This document shows, piece after piece, positions 52,971 to 61,840 of a stretch of 64,000 nt of DNA. Location: positions 62,001 to 126,000 of the forward strand of contig NZ_AGJJ02000003.1 in the NCBI RefSeq assembly GCF_000243415.2. Reading direction: 5' to 3'. The position numbers were made by a program, and so were the translations under genes. Below the pieces are notes generated by a model. That model saw nothing but the letters and a program-made list of their open reading frames with translations, was not told where the DNA came from and did no database searches. The stretch's first letter is position 1; each line of letters opens with the position of its first letter. This stretch comes from Mycolicibacterium tusciae JS617. Its GTDB lineage: Bacteria; Actinomycetota; Actinomycetes; Mycobacteriales; Mycobacteriaceae.

Positions 52971-54131
52971 ATGACGACAGCTGAGCACCGCGCCATTAGC
53001 CGACAGGTCGCCGAACTGCGAGACCACATGGCCAAACAAGCAGGGGCTGAAGTGCTCGAGGTGTTCGCCACCGAGCAACGCGACCTCGAGGCTGCCGGGG
53101 TGCCGGGGTCGGTCGTCGGCCCCGGAGCACGATTCCCGTCGGCGGAGTTGCTCGGGGTGGATGGGACGCCGGTGCACTCGACGGATGTGCTCGCCGGCAG
53201 GTCAACTGTCGTGGTTTTCTATCGCGGGGCGTGGTGCCCGTACTGCGATATCGCGCTGCGCACCTACGAACAGCAGTTGGTACCGGCGCTTCAAGCGCGC
53301 GGTGTCAACCTGGTGGCGATCAGCCCCCAAAGCCCCGATGGCTCGATATCGACGAAGGACGCCAACGAGCTGAGCTTCACCGTGGTGTCTGATCCGGGCA
53401 ACCACATCGCCGCCGCACTGGGGATCCTCACCGCACCCACCGAACCCGCGCAGGCCGCGCAAGCCGAACTGGGGCTTGACCTTCGGACCGTGAACGCCGA
53501 CGGCACCGTTGCACTGCCGATGCCCACCGTGGCGGTCGTCGATGCGGACTCGGTATTGCGCTGGATCGACGTCCATCCGAACTACGCCACCCGCACCGAG
53601 CCCGAGGACATCGTTGCTGCCGTCGACCGCGTGGTCAACGGCCCGTCCCCGACGACTGCGACCACACCGGGTCTGGCCCCGGTGGTGGCGCGGATGGCGG
53701 CGATGGCCGACAAGCTCGGCGTCGAGTCGGTCCTGGTCATGCGATCCGATCGCGATTCCATGGTCGTCGCCGCGACTGCGGGCCCCGCTAGCAGCTTCTA
53801 TCGGGTTGGAGCCGCCGGGCAGAAGGCCGCCGCGGCGCCCGATCGGGTGCCGTTGTACTGCGAACGCGTCGTGGACGGTGGTGAGGCGATCTTCGTTCGC
53901 GATTCCCGGCTCGACGAGACGTTCGCGGGCAATGAGGACGAAGTCGAGTTCGGCCTGAGCAACTATCTGGGTCTGCCGGTGCGCGACCCCCACGGCGAGA
54001 TCGTTGGCACGGTATGTGTCCTCGACGATCACTCGCGCGACTACGACGAGAACGCGCTCCGCGAGCTCGACGCGCTGCGAGCTGAGGTCGAAACGCTCAT
54101 TGCGGCTAACTCATCGACGCTGACGCCATAA
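52971..54131 (+). CDS. Peroxiredoxin-GAF fusion protein, 386 aa
   Basis: ATG 52971 behind AGGAAGG. N-terminal coiled helix (about 1-45), then an AhpC/TSA domain with VVVFYRGAWCPYCDIALRTY (Cys89, Cys92) and the usual later VVDADSVLRWIDVHPNYATR. From about residue 235 to the end a GAF domain: VVARMAAMADKLGVESVLVM, CERVVDGGEAIFVRD, SNYLGLPVRDPHGEIVGTVCVLD. A peroxidase-type domain linked to a small-molecule-sensing domain is unusual; the GAF part could bind a ligand that gates activity. Behind operator 6. Confidence 0.8.
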   Translation: MTTAEHRAISRQVAELRDHMAKQAGAEVLEVFATEQRDLEAAGVPGSVVGPGARFPSAELLGVDGTPVHSTDVLAGRSTVVVFYRGAWCPYCDIALRTYEQQLVPALQARGVNLVAISPQSPDGSISTKDANELSFTVVSDPGNHIAAALGILTAPTEPAQAAQAELGLDLRTVNADGTVALPMPTVAVVDADSVLRWIDVHPNYATRTEPEDIVAAVDRVVNGPSPTTATTPGLAPVVARMAAMADKLGVESVLVMRSDRDSMVVAATAGPASSFYRVGAAGQKAAAAPDRVPLYCERVVDGGEAIFVRDSRLDETFAGNEDEVEFGLSNYLGLPVRDPHGEIVGTVCVLDDHSRDYDENALRELDALRAEVETLIAANSSTLTP

Positions 54132-54675
54132 CTTCCGCGCTCAGTGCGGCGACAGGATGGCGGACCGCTCGCAGGTCGACCATCGCGCCGACCCCGACGA
54201 TCCGTACCGATGGCGAGCTGCTGCGCAAGAGCGAATCCCGGTGCGATGTAGGGCATCACAATCCCGACGACCGATCGGGTAAGACGACCCGCATGTTTGA
54301 GCGCAGCAGTGCCCATGGTGTTGCCCGGTCTCGACGACGACGAGGCGCAGGTCGGGATGCCGGTGCCGACATTCGGAGCGCCGCAGGGTGCTTCACGTGA
54401 GTGCAGGGCCATCCCGACCGGGGCCGCCTGCCGCAGTAGAACGATCCAATCCGGCCCGCACCGCGGCCGGCGTCAACCCTCCGCGCGTGATCAGGCCCTA
54501 CGGCAGCACCATGCGTCGCGTCTCGACAGACTGGCGGCGGGCATCGCTACGACACCGGCATCGGTAGGAGCCAAACGATTTGGTCCACCAATGCCAATTC
54601 CAGAGTTCGCACCTGCGATCAGGATGGCATGGTCCGCCTGCCCCCGGCTACTTCGCCTTAAGGGTCAGCTACTAG
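54132..54675. other. Gap with only possible gene fragments
   Basis: No intact gene. A minus-strand stretch containing ILIAGANSGIG near 54,620 resembles the start of an SDR Rossmann fold, too short to call. The region ends at the IS1380 fragment. Confidence 0.4.
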
Positions 54676-55509
54676 CTGCGCCGGGGAAACGCGGGCTCCA
54701 ACACTGCCGCTGACCATGTCAGCGTGCTGGGCTCGGCGCTGGAGTCGCTGCCGCCAGATTGGCGGCCCGACCCCGCCGATCCCGACGGGCCCAAGATCCT
54801 GGTGCGCTGCGATGCCGCCGGTGCCACCCACACCTTCGCCGAGCATTGTCGCAGCACCGGGGTGGGGTTCTCCTTCGGCTACGCCGTCGATGTCCGGGTC
54901 CGCGACGCCGCCGAGGTCCTCAACGCGGGCCAGTGCTGGTATCCGGCGATCGACTCCGGCGGCGGCATCCGCGAGGGCGCCTGGGTCGCTGAGGCCACCG
55001 ACCTGGTCGACATGAGTTCCTGGCCGGTCGGGACCCGGTTGATCCTGCGCAAGGAACGCCCGCATCCCGGCGCGCAACTGAACTTCACCGACTCCGACGG
55101 ACACCGGGTCACCGCATTCATCACCGACACCCCAGCCGGTGTCATCGCGGGTCAACTCGCCGGACTCGAGTTGCGCCACCGCCAACACGCCCGCGTGGAG
55201 GACCGCATCCGCGAGGCCAAGTCCACCGGACTGCGCAACCTGCCCTGCCACCGCGCCGAAGCGAATGCCGCCTGGCTGGAAATCATCCTGGCCGCCACCG
55301 ATCTGGTCGCCTGGGCACAGCTGATCGGCTTCACCGAGCATCCCGAGCTGGCCCGCTGCGAGATCGACACGTTCCGCTACCGTGTCCTGCACGTCGCCGC
55401 CCGCATCACCAAGGGCGCCCGCCAAATCCGGCTACGCATCGACGCGACCTGGCATTGGTCCACCGCGATCTGCCAAGGCTGGCAACGGCTTCGGGAAGCC
55501 TTCCCCTAA
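54676..55509 (+). pseudogene. IS1380-family transposase, C-terminal part
   Basis: From LRRGNAGSNTAADHVSVL onward it follows IS1380 transposases: ILVRCDAAGATHTFAEHC (with a catalytic Asp region), GFSFGYAVDVRVRDA, then the helical end RKERPHPGAQL and WSTAICQGWQRLREAF. A TAG precedes it directly, so no translation start exists. The N-terminal part, with the first catalytic residue, is absent. Confidence 0.8.
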
Positions 55510-55677
55510 CCAGTCAGACCCCGTCCAACCGACCCGAGGAACCCCACCGGCCCTGGAAAGCCCGCCCCCAGCGACACGGGCCGACCCATCATACCCACCA
55601 TCGACAATCAGGCCCCACAGTCACACCAACCCCGAACTCATCGCACCCGGCCAGGCCGCACGAAAAATCGAGGCTAG
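54676..55677 (+). mobile_element. Partial IS1380-family element (3' part)
   Basis: Contains the last ~277 codons of an IS1380 transposase followed by a non-coding end whose last bases are CGAAAAATCGAGGCTAG. The 5' half is missing. The right end lies exactly at the stop codon of the secreted-protein gene on the other strand. Confidence 0.75.
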
Positions 55678-55931
55678 CACCCGTCTGGGCAGGAGATATC
55701 GACATAGGCGGTGGGGTTAGGGCCTGATATCGAATCCCTGTTGACATTGGTGACCGCGCATTGCGACAGATTGGCGGACGGTGTCTTGTTGAGTTGAACG
55801 CTGTAGCCCTCGGTTTTCAGGCCGTCCACGGTGACGTCCGCCCCGCCAGCCGCTGTGGCCGTTCCCGCCAGCCCTAGCGCGGCTACCGCCAAAACGCTGG
55901 CACTCGCGATGCTGATTGCGAACTTTTTCAC
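55674..55931 (-). CDS. Small secreted protein, 85 aa
   Basis: GTG 55931 behind AAGGAG; signal peptide KKFAISIASASVLAVAALG ending LAGTATA, then a mature domain of about 57 residues (GLKTEGYSVQLNKTPS, LSQCAVTNV) with two Cys likely forming a disulphide. This is a conserved mycobacterial secreted-protein type; a truncated relative is at 46109-46322. The stop overlaps the IS1380 end, so the insertion lies exactly at the 3' end; the C-terminal GC matches the relative, suggesting no coding loss. Confidence 0.75.
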   Translation of the reverse strand: MKKFAISIASASVLAVAALGLAGTATAAGGADVTVDGLKTEGYSVQLNKTPSANLSQCAVTNVNRDSISGPNPTAYVDISCPDGC

Positions 55932-56484
55932 GATCGACTCCTTGGTTGTGCTTTGGGTGGGGTTCTCGTGTACTGCCCTTTGGTGATCAGCGACAGCCGA
56001 AGCGTTACACGTCAATTGTCGCGCAGCTACGGCAAGTTGGGATCTGCAGGACGGTGACGAAAGTGTGACGCGATGCTTTGGCCGCCGCTGCACAACTGGT
56101 GTTCGAAAATGGCTGCACTGTAACAGAATTGGCCCTGCCGTCGGCTAGGACCACATCTGCCGCCGGTCGACACTGACCGTGCTCTGTCTACGACACCTAC
56201 TGTTTCCTAAACACCAGATGCACAGGGAATGCAGAGCATATGAACGACGGTGCCGCGACCTTCCCGGGCGCTACGCCAGTCAACACCGACTGGCAGTGTC
56301 CCAAGACGTTGGGGTGCTCCGCCCGGGTTATAGGCGCGGATGCTCGACTGATTACCGGGCGATAGCACTAGAGCCGGTTTCGCGGTTGATGGCATGAGCG
56401 CGGGCCGACGCTCGTTAGGGGAGGTCGTTGGATGCGCCGGGTTGATCGGTTGCGGGATGCTCGCCGGTGACAAAGGCAAGCGCT
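55932..56484. other. Intergenic region without a supported gene
   Basis: About 550 bases from the start of the secreted-protein gene to the IS30 fragment. Upstream of the GTG it is moderately AT-rich and probably holds its promoter; the rest shows no coding signature. Confidence 0.4.
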
Positions 56485-57027
56485 TCATCGAGCAGATCGG
56501 GCCGATGTCATTGGCGCGGACAGCTTGTCCTGCACATACTCTCGAAGGCGCGAGTGTTCAGCGAGCTTCGCTGGTTTCGGTCGCCGCGCAGCGAGGTCAG
56601 CTTTCCACTGCGCGGTCGACGCACGATATTCGAGCTTGCCGTTGCGGGTGGCGGCGTTGCGCCGTAGCTCCCGCGAGATCGTCGACGGAGATCGCCCCAG
56701 TCGGTCGGCGATCATGCGCATACTCACGCCCTCTGCCCGCATCAGCGCGATCTTCTCCCGCTCGGAAAAGCAGAGGTATCTTCCCGACACTGGGGACAGT
56801 TCGATCGGTGCCATACCGCCAGCGTGACGGAACCACCGCGACCCCACCGGACCCGACACGCCACACGCCAGCGCCGCATCCTCACTCGTCAGGCCCTCGG
56901 CGATCTGCCCCCAGAACGCTCGCTCAAGATCCCTGCGTACCGGCGGCCGCCCCGGAGAGCGCATCACTGCCCGCCCGGTCAACGCCGCTGCCCATCCCGG
57001 TGGTCGTCCCATCGAAAGCACCTCCAT
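56485..57027 (-). pseudogene. IS30-family transposase, N-terminal fragment
   Basis: Starts MEVLSMGRPPGW; it carries the IS30 HTH pattern (FWGQIAEGLTSEDAALACGV; FSEREKIALMRAEGVSMRMI; LGRSPSTISRELRRNA). Similarity ends around REYVQDKLS and then a short out-of-register tail reaches the stop at 56485. The catalytic DDE half is missing. Confidence 0.8.
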
Positions 57028-57056
57028 CGTCGAGGTGTTGCGTCCACCGGTTGAAC

Positions 57057-57346
57057 CTGGTCAGTACACCTCCGGGCAGCTCGCGCGATTCGCCCGCCGC
57101 CATGATGTGGCCCAATCGGTAGGCCGCACAGGGGTATGGGACAACGCTCAGGCCGAATCCTTCTGGAGCACACTGAAATCGGAGTTCTACCACCGATACA
57201 CCTGGCCGACCAAGGCTGCTGCTAGGCTCGCGGTCGGCGACTGGATTGAACGGGTCTACAACCGCCGACGACGGCACTCGAAGATCGGCATGATCAGCCC
57301 AGTCGAGTTCGAGGACCGCCACAATCAGACGGCACAAGCCGCCTGA
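57057..57346 (+). pseudogene. IS3-family transposase (OrfB), C-terminal fragment
   Basis: Encodes the end of an IS3-type integrase core: QYTSGQLARFARRHDV, then WDNAQAESFWSTLKSEFYH with the catalytic Glu, then WIERVYNRRRRHSKIG and SPVEFE. The first two thirds are missing. The end of the element, a TGACCCC region, follows directly. Confidence 0.85.
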
Positions 57347-57486
57347 CCCCGTGTCCACCATCAGGGGTCAACCTCAACTAGGAGTCTGCTGAATTTGGGG
57401 TGTTTGGGGCGGGGTGCCTCAAAGCGCTCTGTGGCGCGTGTGTGAAGCCAGACCCTTGGGTCGGCACGAGGGTCACCCCGCCGGAT

Positions 57487-57770
57487 TCAGCGGACACGGT
57501 GATGATGGATGGGCAATGCCCGCTCAGGCGATGGCCCACTGGTGCCGGTGTGGGTCAGGCCCGTCGTGATCAAGCGGCGCAGGTTGAGCGCGGCGGTCCG
57601 GTGATGCAGCCAGTGGTCGTTCTTGACGACGCCGCGGTAGCGGACTTTGCGGTTGCCGCGGGTCAGCCAGGCGATCGAGCGTTCCACCATCGGACGGTGC
57701 TGACGGTATTCGGCCTGCCAGTCGGGATCGCGAGCATCGGCGCGCGCCGCCCGCAATAGCGGCTCGTAGG
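57487..57770 (-). pseudogene. IS1182-family transposase, C-terminal fragment
   Basis: From LLRAARADARDPDWQ onward it carries YRQHRPMVERSIAWLTRGNR and KVRYRGVVKNDHWLHHR, the C-terminal DDE part with the catalytic Glu of IS1182-type transposases. The N-terminal part is replaced by the tetR fragment on the opposite strand. Confidence 0.75.
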
Positions 57771-57779
57771 CCGACAAGT

Positions 57780-58114
57780 TGAGTTTGCCGACTCCTACAC
57801 CCGAGCCAACAAGCCGCGCGGTTGTCTGATCATCAATGCCGCCGTCAACTGCACCTGCCCCGAGGTAGTGCAGATGTTGAGCGACCTGCGCGCTGAAAGC
57901 GTCAAGCAACTCGAGATCGTCATCGACCGCGCCATCGCCCGCGGCGAACGCCCATACACTGGCGCTGTACACCAGCATTGTGATGCAGGGCATGGCCGCG
58001 CAGGCCCGCGACGGCGCCACCCGAGACGAACTGCGCGCCACCGCCGCACTGGCCGCAATCGCATGGCCGTGGACTCCGGGTCAGCCGAACAAGCGACCAC
58101 GCCGCCGCGACTGA
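57780..58114 (+). pseudogene. TetR-family regulator, C-terminal remnant
   Basis: FADSYTRANKPRGCLIINAA through VQMLSDLRAESVKQLEIVID, then after a frame break near 57,955 MQGMAAQARDGATRDELRAT, matches the ligand domain of a different TetR subfamily from TetR1-3. No HTH remains. Confidence 0.6.
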
Positions 58115-58289
58115 CCGGCCACCACGTCATCGTGAGAACACCAGACCGATGTCGCCGCGAAGGCGGCGACGACCACCGACAGCGCCGAGTAGCGTTTGAT
58201 CCCGACGGAAGCTGTTAGCGCGAACATGACGACGCGAATCGCCACGCGAACAACGGAGTTCAGCTTCAGTGAGCGGGCGTTGCGTCTCG

Positions 58290-58316
58290 GGGTTGGCGGG
58301 GTTGGCGGGGTTGGCG
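58290..58316. repeat. Tandem GGGGTTGGC repeat, three copies
   Basis: Three consecutive 9-bp units, followed by a variant. Read in frame it would give Gly/Leu/Ala or Gly/Val repeats; no gene could be tied to it. Confidence 0.6.
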
Positions 58317-58369
58317 GTGGGGCGTGAGTGTTGCCAGTGCGTCGCCGGTGGCGATCACGGTGCTGTGCC

Positions 58370-58561
58370 TAACGGAACGGTCATTTCGGTATACACCGCG
58401 ACGGTCAGACCCTGCTGTACTCGTACACGACCAGCTACTTCAACTCCCCCGACGTGGTCGACACCGGCGAGCTGATGAACACCGGATACGTGCCGTTCAA
58501 CCAGTATCCGGTGTACATCGGGCTCGACGGTATCGGCACCACGTACTTCGACTACGCCTGA
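58370..58561 (+). pseudogene. C-terminal fragment of an unidentified protein
   Basis: An open frame of 63 codons (containing [20 protein letters not shown] and [17 protein letters not shown]) ends at 58561 without a start or ribosome site. Composition is protein-like. Not recognised. Confidence 0.35.
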
Positions 58562-58597
58562 CGTCCAACCTCAGATCTTCAGGCGGGTCGACGATCT

Positions 58598-59005
58598 TCA
58601 GGCAGCTCGACGCCGCAGCATAAATACCGCTGCGGCACAGAGCGCGACGGTGAGTACCTCGACGATCACGCTGATCAGCGCCTGCGGCGCTGGGGCCAGG
58701 CCATGCTCGGTGAATCCGGCGATCCCGACGGTTCGCGAGAGCGCGAACGCGACCAGCGAGCCAGCGGCACCCAGGCCCGCGACCCACGTCAGCCATTGCG
58801 GGCCACCCACGGCGATCAGAATGGCAAGCGCCACAAAGACACTGGCCTGCACCAGGAACGCGGGCCCGATCGTCGGGATGTACCGGTAGCCGTGCGCGTA
58901 GAGCTCGGCATGGATCAGGCCACTGATCGCCAGAGTCAGACTGATGCCCGCCCGCAGCGCGATCGTCACCGGCAGGCTCGTAGAACGTGCAGTGAGTGTG
59001 CTCAT
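58598..59005 (-). CDS. Four-helix membrane protein, 135 aa
   Basis: Last gene of the sigma-Rieske operon; ATG 59005 overlaps the upstream stop (ATGA). Four hydrophobic helices: IALRAGISLTLAISGLIHA, PAFLVQASVFVALAILIAV, WVAGLGAAGSLVAFALSRT and ALISVIVEVLTVALCAAAVF. His and Tyr residues (LIHAELYAHGYRYIP) near the end of helix 1 could bind a metal or heme. No family recognised with confidence. Confidence 0.75.
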   Translation of the reverse strand: MSTLTARSTSLPVTIALRAGISLTLAISGLIHAELYAHGYRYIPTIGPAFLVQASVFVALAILIAVGGPQWLTWVAGLGAAGSLVAFALSRTVGIAGFTEHGLAPAPQALISVIVEVLTVALCAAAVFMLRRRAA

Positions 59006-59955
59006 TTCAGGGTCTGCTCCTTCAATGCGAGGACATCGTTGCCCTTGGTGTAGCTGACTTCGCGGATGCCGAGGGCGTCGTACAGCTTGTCCGCCGGCAG
59101 CGTGACCGGTTTCGGCGCGGGGCCGTCGCCGGGGTGCGGCAGCGGAAAGGCGGTGGTGGTGCCGCTGTGGAACGTGACGTTGCCCTCGGTCTTCGAAAAT
59201 AGTTGGTGCACATGTCCGTTGAGCGCCGTCACCGAAGAGAACCGCTTCAGGTAGCTCAACGCCTGGGCCGCGTCATCGGTCCCCCAGCCCCAGTCCGGAT
59301 ACATCGCGAACAGCGGGATGTGGCTGAACACGACGATCGGGGTATCGCTCGACAACGAAGCGACATCCTTCTCGATGAACTCCAGCTGATCGTTGCCGAG
59401 ATGCCCGAGCTTCTTGAAGTTCAACGTGTTCACCAAAGCGATCACATGCACTCCCGCGGTGTCGAAGCTGTACCAGCCGCCGCCGCGGCTGCCCGCTCCG
59501 AACGCCTGCATGTACTGCTTCGCGCCTTCGTCGATGGTGTCGTGCTCACCGGGGACGGTGAAGATGTGCGGCGTCTTGATGCCGGTCATCATCTGCTTGA
59601 CCTGGTCGAACTGCTCCGGCGTCGCCAGATGCGTGAGGTCGCCGGTGTGGATCACGAAGTCCGGGACGTAGCCCAGGTTGTTGACCTGGTCGATCGCCTG
59701 GGTAAACGTGTGCGCGACATCGGGATTGGCCGTTCCGGTAAAACCGATGTGACTGTCGCTGATCTGGGCGAACCGCAACGTCGGCCGCCCCGAGCCGGCG
59801 ACATCGGCTGCTCCGGACGAACCGGCGACGTGCGAGATCACCTCGCCGCCCGCGACGGTCAACACGACGGCCGCGCCGAACCAGGCCGAGTGCCGCATGA
59901 GCTGACGTCGCGTCATTCCGTTGGGATCCTGTGGGTTCATCTGGTCCTCACTCAT
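59002..59955 (-). CDS. Twin-arginine-type metallophosphoesterase, 317 aa
   Basis: The Tat-like signal TRRQLMRHSAWFGAAVVLTV (residues 15-34) indicates export in folded form. The calcineurin-like motifs are complete: DSHIG (67-71), GDLTH (105-109), GEHD (136-139, a variant of GNHD), SHIPLF and NGHVHQ. ATG 59955 overlaps the cupredoxin stop (ATGA). It would hydrolyse phosphoester substrates outside the membrane using two metal ions. Substrate unknown. Its place in an operon with copper and iron-sulphur proteins is unusual. Confidence 0.85.
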   Translation of the reverse strand: MSEDQMNPQDPNGMTRRQLMRHSAWFGAAVVLTVAGGEVISHVAGSSGAADVAGSGRPTLRFAQISDSHIGFTGTANPDVAHTFTQAIDQVNNLGYVPDFVIHTGDLTHLATPEQFDQVKQMMTGIKTPHIFTVPGEHDTIDEGAKQYMQAFGAGSRGGGWYSFDTAGVHVIALVNTLNFKKLGHLGNDQLEFIEKDVASLSSDTPIVVFSHIPLFAMYPDWGWGTDDAAQALSYLKRFSSVTALNGHVHQLFSKTEGNVTFHSGTTTAFPLPHPGDGPAPKPVTLPADKLYDALGIREVSYTKGNDVLALKEQTLK

Positions 59956-60467
59956 TGCGTCACCACCACGGTGCCGTGCATGAACGGATGGATCGAGCAG
60001 ACATAGTCAAAGGTGCCCGCCTTGTCGAATTTGAACGAATACGTTGCGCCGGTGCCCATCCCGGGCGAATGGAACGTCGACCCGTCACTGCTCACGACGG
60101 TGTGCGGTTCCTCGTCCTTGTTGGTCCAGGTGACGGTGGTGCCGACCGGGACCGTCAGCGACGCCGGAGCGAACGCAAAGTTGTTGATCTGCAAGGCATC
60201 CGGGCTATTCGGGGCTGGCGCCGCCGGCGCGCTCGGCGCGGCGGCGGGTGAACCCGACGCGGCGGGCATGCCGGACATGGCGGGCATGCCTGTCCCCCCG
60301 CCGGTCATGCCTGGTGTGCCCGATACGTCGGTGGCGAACGTGACCGACGGCGCCGGGCCCGCGGTATCGCTGGCGCCCGAACAACCGGCGACCAGCAGGA
60401 CGGCCGCCGTGGCAGGGACCGCGGTTAGTACAAGTTTTCGATGCCGAGACAATCGGTGTCGAGACAA
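59952..60467 (-). CDS. Cupredoxin (amicyanin/plastocyanin-like) lipoprotein, 171 aa
   Basis: Start chosen at TTG 60467 because GGAGGTG lies at correct spacing. Signal peptide with lipobox VAGC (Cys29). A Gly/Met/Pro/Ala-rich linker (GMTGGGTGMPAMSGMPA) could itself bind copper. The C-terminal domain (about 88-171) has the type-1 copper ligands His122 (EEPHTVV), Cys157, His160 and Met163 (YVCSIHPFMHG). It shuttles electrons or holds copper on the outer face of the membrane. Second structural gene after the Rieske protein. Confidence 0.88.
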   Translation of the reverse strand: MSRHRLSRHRKLVLTAVPATAAVLLVAGCSGASDTAGPAPSVTFATDVSGTPGMTGGGTGMPAMSGMPAASGSPAAAPSAPAAPAPNSPDALQINNFAFAPASLTVPVGTTVTWTNKDEEPHTVVSSDGSTFHSPGMGTGATYSFKFDKAGTFDYVCSIHPFMHGTVVVTQ

Positions 60468-60563
60468 GGTGGTGCACCTCCGTGGTTGGGTCGCGGTCCA
60501 GGGCTGCGGATCGCTCACCAAGAGATAGGAAGGGGGGTTACACGGAGGGCTATGGGCCCGGTG

Positions 60564-61277
60564 TCAGGCGGTCTCCGTGGGCTTGACCGGCGCGAACACC
60601 TGGATCACACCGTCGGCCTCGCGCACCTCCAACTTGGGCAGCGGCGCGGGCGAGATGGACAGCTGGTGGGTCAGCACCTGTCCCTCCGGCGAGAACGACG
60701 TCGAATGGCACGGGCAGCGCAGCCGATCATCGGGCTTGTCGAACCACAGCTTGCACCCCTGATGCGTGCACACCCCCGACACCGCCGCCGGCTGGCCATC
60801 GACCCGGCGGACGAATCCGATGACCGAACCCACCTCGAACGGGTGCATGACGCCGTCCTCGGTCACCTCGGAGCTCTTGCCGACGGCCTGCCAACTGCCG
60901 TCGTTCGGGGTGAGCACACCGGCGGCGGCGGTGTTGTTGGCTGGGGTGTTGTCGCCGCGAACGACGAGCCGGTCGACGGTCACCGCCGTCACCGCGGCCG
61001 CTGCCGCGGTCGACGTCCCAACCATCACCTGGCGGCGGGTGGCCGTCGGCAGGCGGCGCACCTCCGCCGTCGGCTGCTCGCCCTCCATCTGGGCGGCGAG
61101 CCGGCTGTGCAGGTCGCTGAGGAATTCCTGACGCGGTGCATCGGCGCCCATCCGGGCAGCCTGCAGGTCGATGGCGGTGCGAATCTGGTCGGCCTCGAAG
61201 TCGTCGGGCTGGAACGACTTTGGGCGACGGCCGGCCGCGAGGTCATCAATGTAGCGCCGCAGTCCTCGCGCGTTCAT
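60564..61277 (-). CDS. Membrane-anchored Rieske 2Fe-2S protein, 237 aa
   Basis: ATG 61277 overlaps the sigma-factor stop (ATGA). N-terminal cytoplasmic helix-rich region (1-75), then TATRRQVMVGTSTAAAAAV, a Tat-like signal or anchor (78-103), then a Rieske domain with Cys170/His172 (CTHQGC) and Cys188/His191 (CPCHSTSF), complete with both bridging Cys. The long N-terminal region before the anchor resembles an anti-sigma domain in position and character. It may be a redox-sensing partner of the sigma factor or simply an electron carrier for the cupredoxin. Confidence 0.85.
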   Translation of the reverse strand: MNARGLRRYIDDLAAGRRPKSFQPDDFEADQIRTAIDLQAARMGADAPRQEFLSDLHSRLAAQMEGEQPTAEVRRLPTATRRQVMVGTSTAAAAAVTAVTVDRLVVRGDNTPANNTAAAGVLTPNDGSWQAVGKSSEVTEDGVMHPFEVGSVIGFVRRVDGQPAAVSGVCTHQGCKLWFDKPDDRLRCPCHSTSFSPEGQVLTHQLSISPAPLPKLEVREADGVIQVFAPVKPTETA

Positions 61278-61840
61278 CGTTGGTCCTCCTGGTTGACCTC
61301 TGCTGCTAAGCGTAAAGCCCGGTGCTGCAAAACCTTAGCGTTCGCAACACTGACACCCAGCTCCGTCGCTGAGTCCTTGATCGAACGGCCATGCAGGAAG
61401 CGCAGTTCCAGGATCCGGCGGTAGTTGTCCGGCAGGGCCGCTAGGACCTCCTCGACCCGCTCCGGTGCGGTGCTGATGGCTTCTTCGCTGTTCTCCGGGG
61501 CGGCCAGCTCCATTCCGTCGATCGTGGTGATCTCGCGACCCAGCGTCTGGCGCCAGTGTGCGGCCAGCACGGTGCGCGCGGTGGCCCGCAGATAGCCGCG
61601 GACCTCGGCGACGGACGCGGTGATCTTCAGCGGCTTCAGCGCCGCCAGAAACACCTCGGCGGTCAGGTCCTCGGCGTCGGCGCGGTTGCCGACACGCGCG
61701 AAAATGGTGCGGTACACCCAGGTCACATTGTCCTGGTATACCGCTTCCCAATCGGCGTATCGCTCCGTTGGCACCGCCTTGAGAACACGGGGTGCGTCGG
61801 GCTCGCGCTCCACCACCACGAGGTTGGTCCGCCTGTTCAC
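61274..61840 (-). CDS. ECF-type RNA polymerase sigma factor, 188 aa
   Basis: Sigma region 2 (VYRTIFARVGNRADAEDLTA with EVFLAALK) and region 4 (LPDNYRRILELRFLHGRSIK with ATELGVSVANAKVLQHRALR) are both present and spaced normally. GTG 61840. First gene of a five-gene coupled operon, so it probably directs its own transcription. Target promoters cannot be read with certainty. Confidence 0.9.
   Translation of the reverse strand: MNRRTNLVVVEREPDAPRVLKAVPTERYADWEAVYQDNVTWVYRTIFARVGNRADAEDLTAEVFLAALKPLKITASVAEVRGYLRATARTVLAAHWRQTLGREITTIDGMELAAPENSEEAISTAPERVEEVLAALPDNYRRILELRFLHGRSIKDSATELGVSVANAKVLQHRALRLAAEVNQEDQR

Noticed and set aside
58288..58330. Gly-rich repeat as a PE_PGRS gene piece
   Set aside because: The repeat is only three 9-bp units and no PE domain or GGA-rich frame surrounds it.
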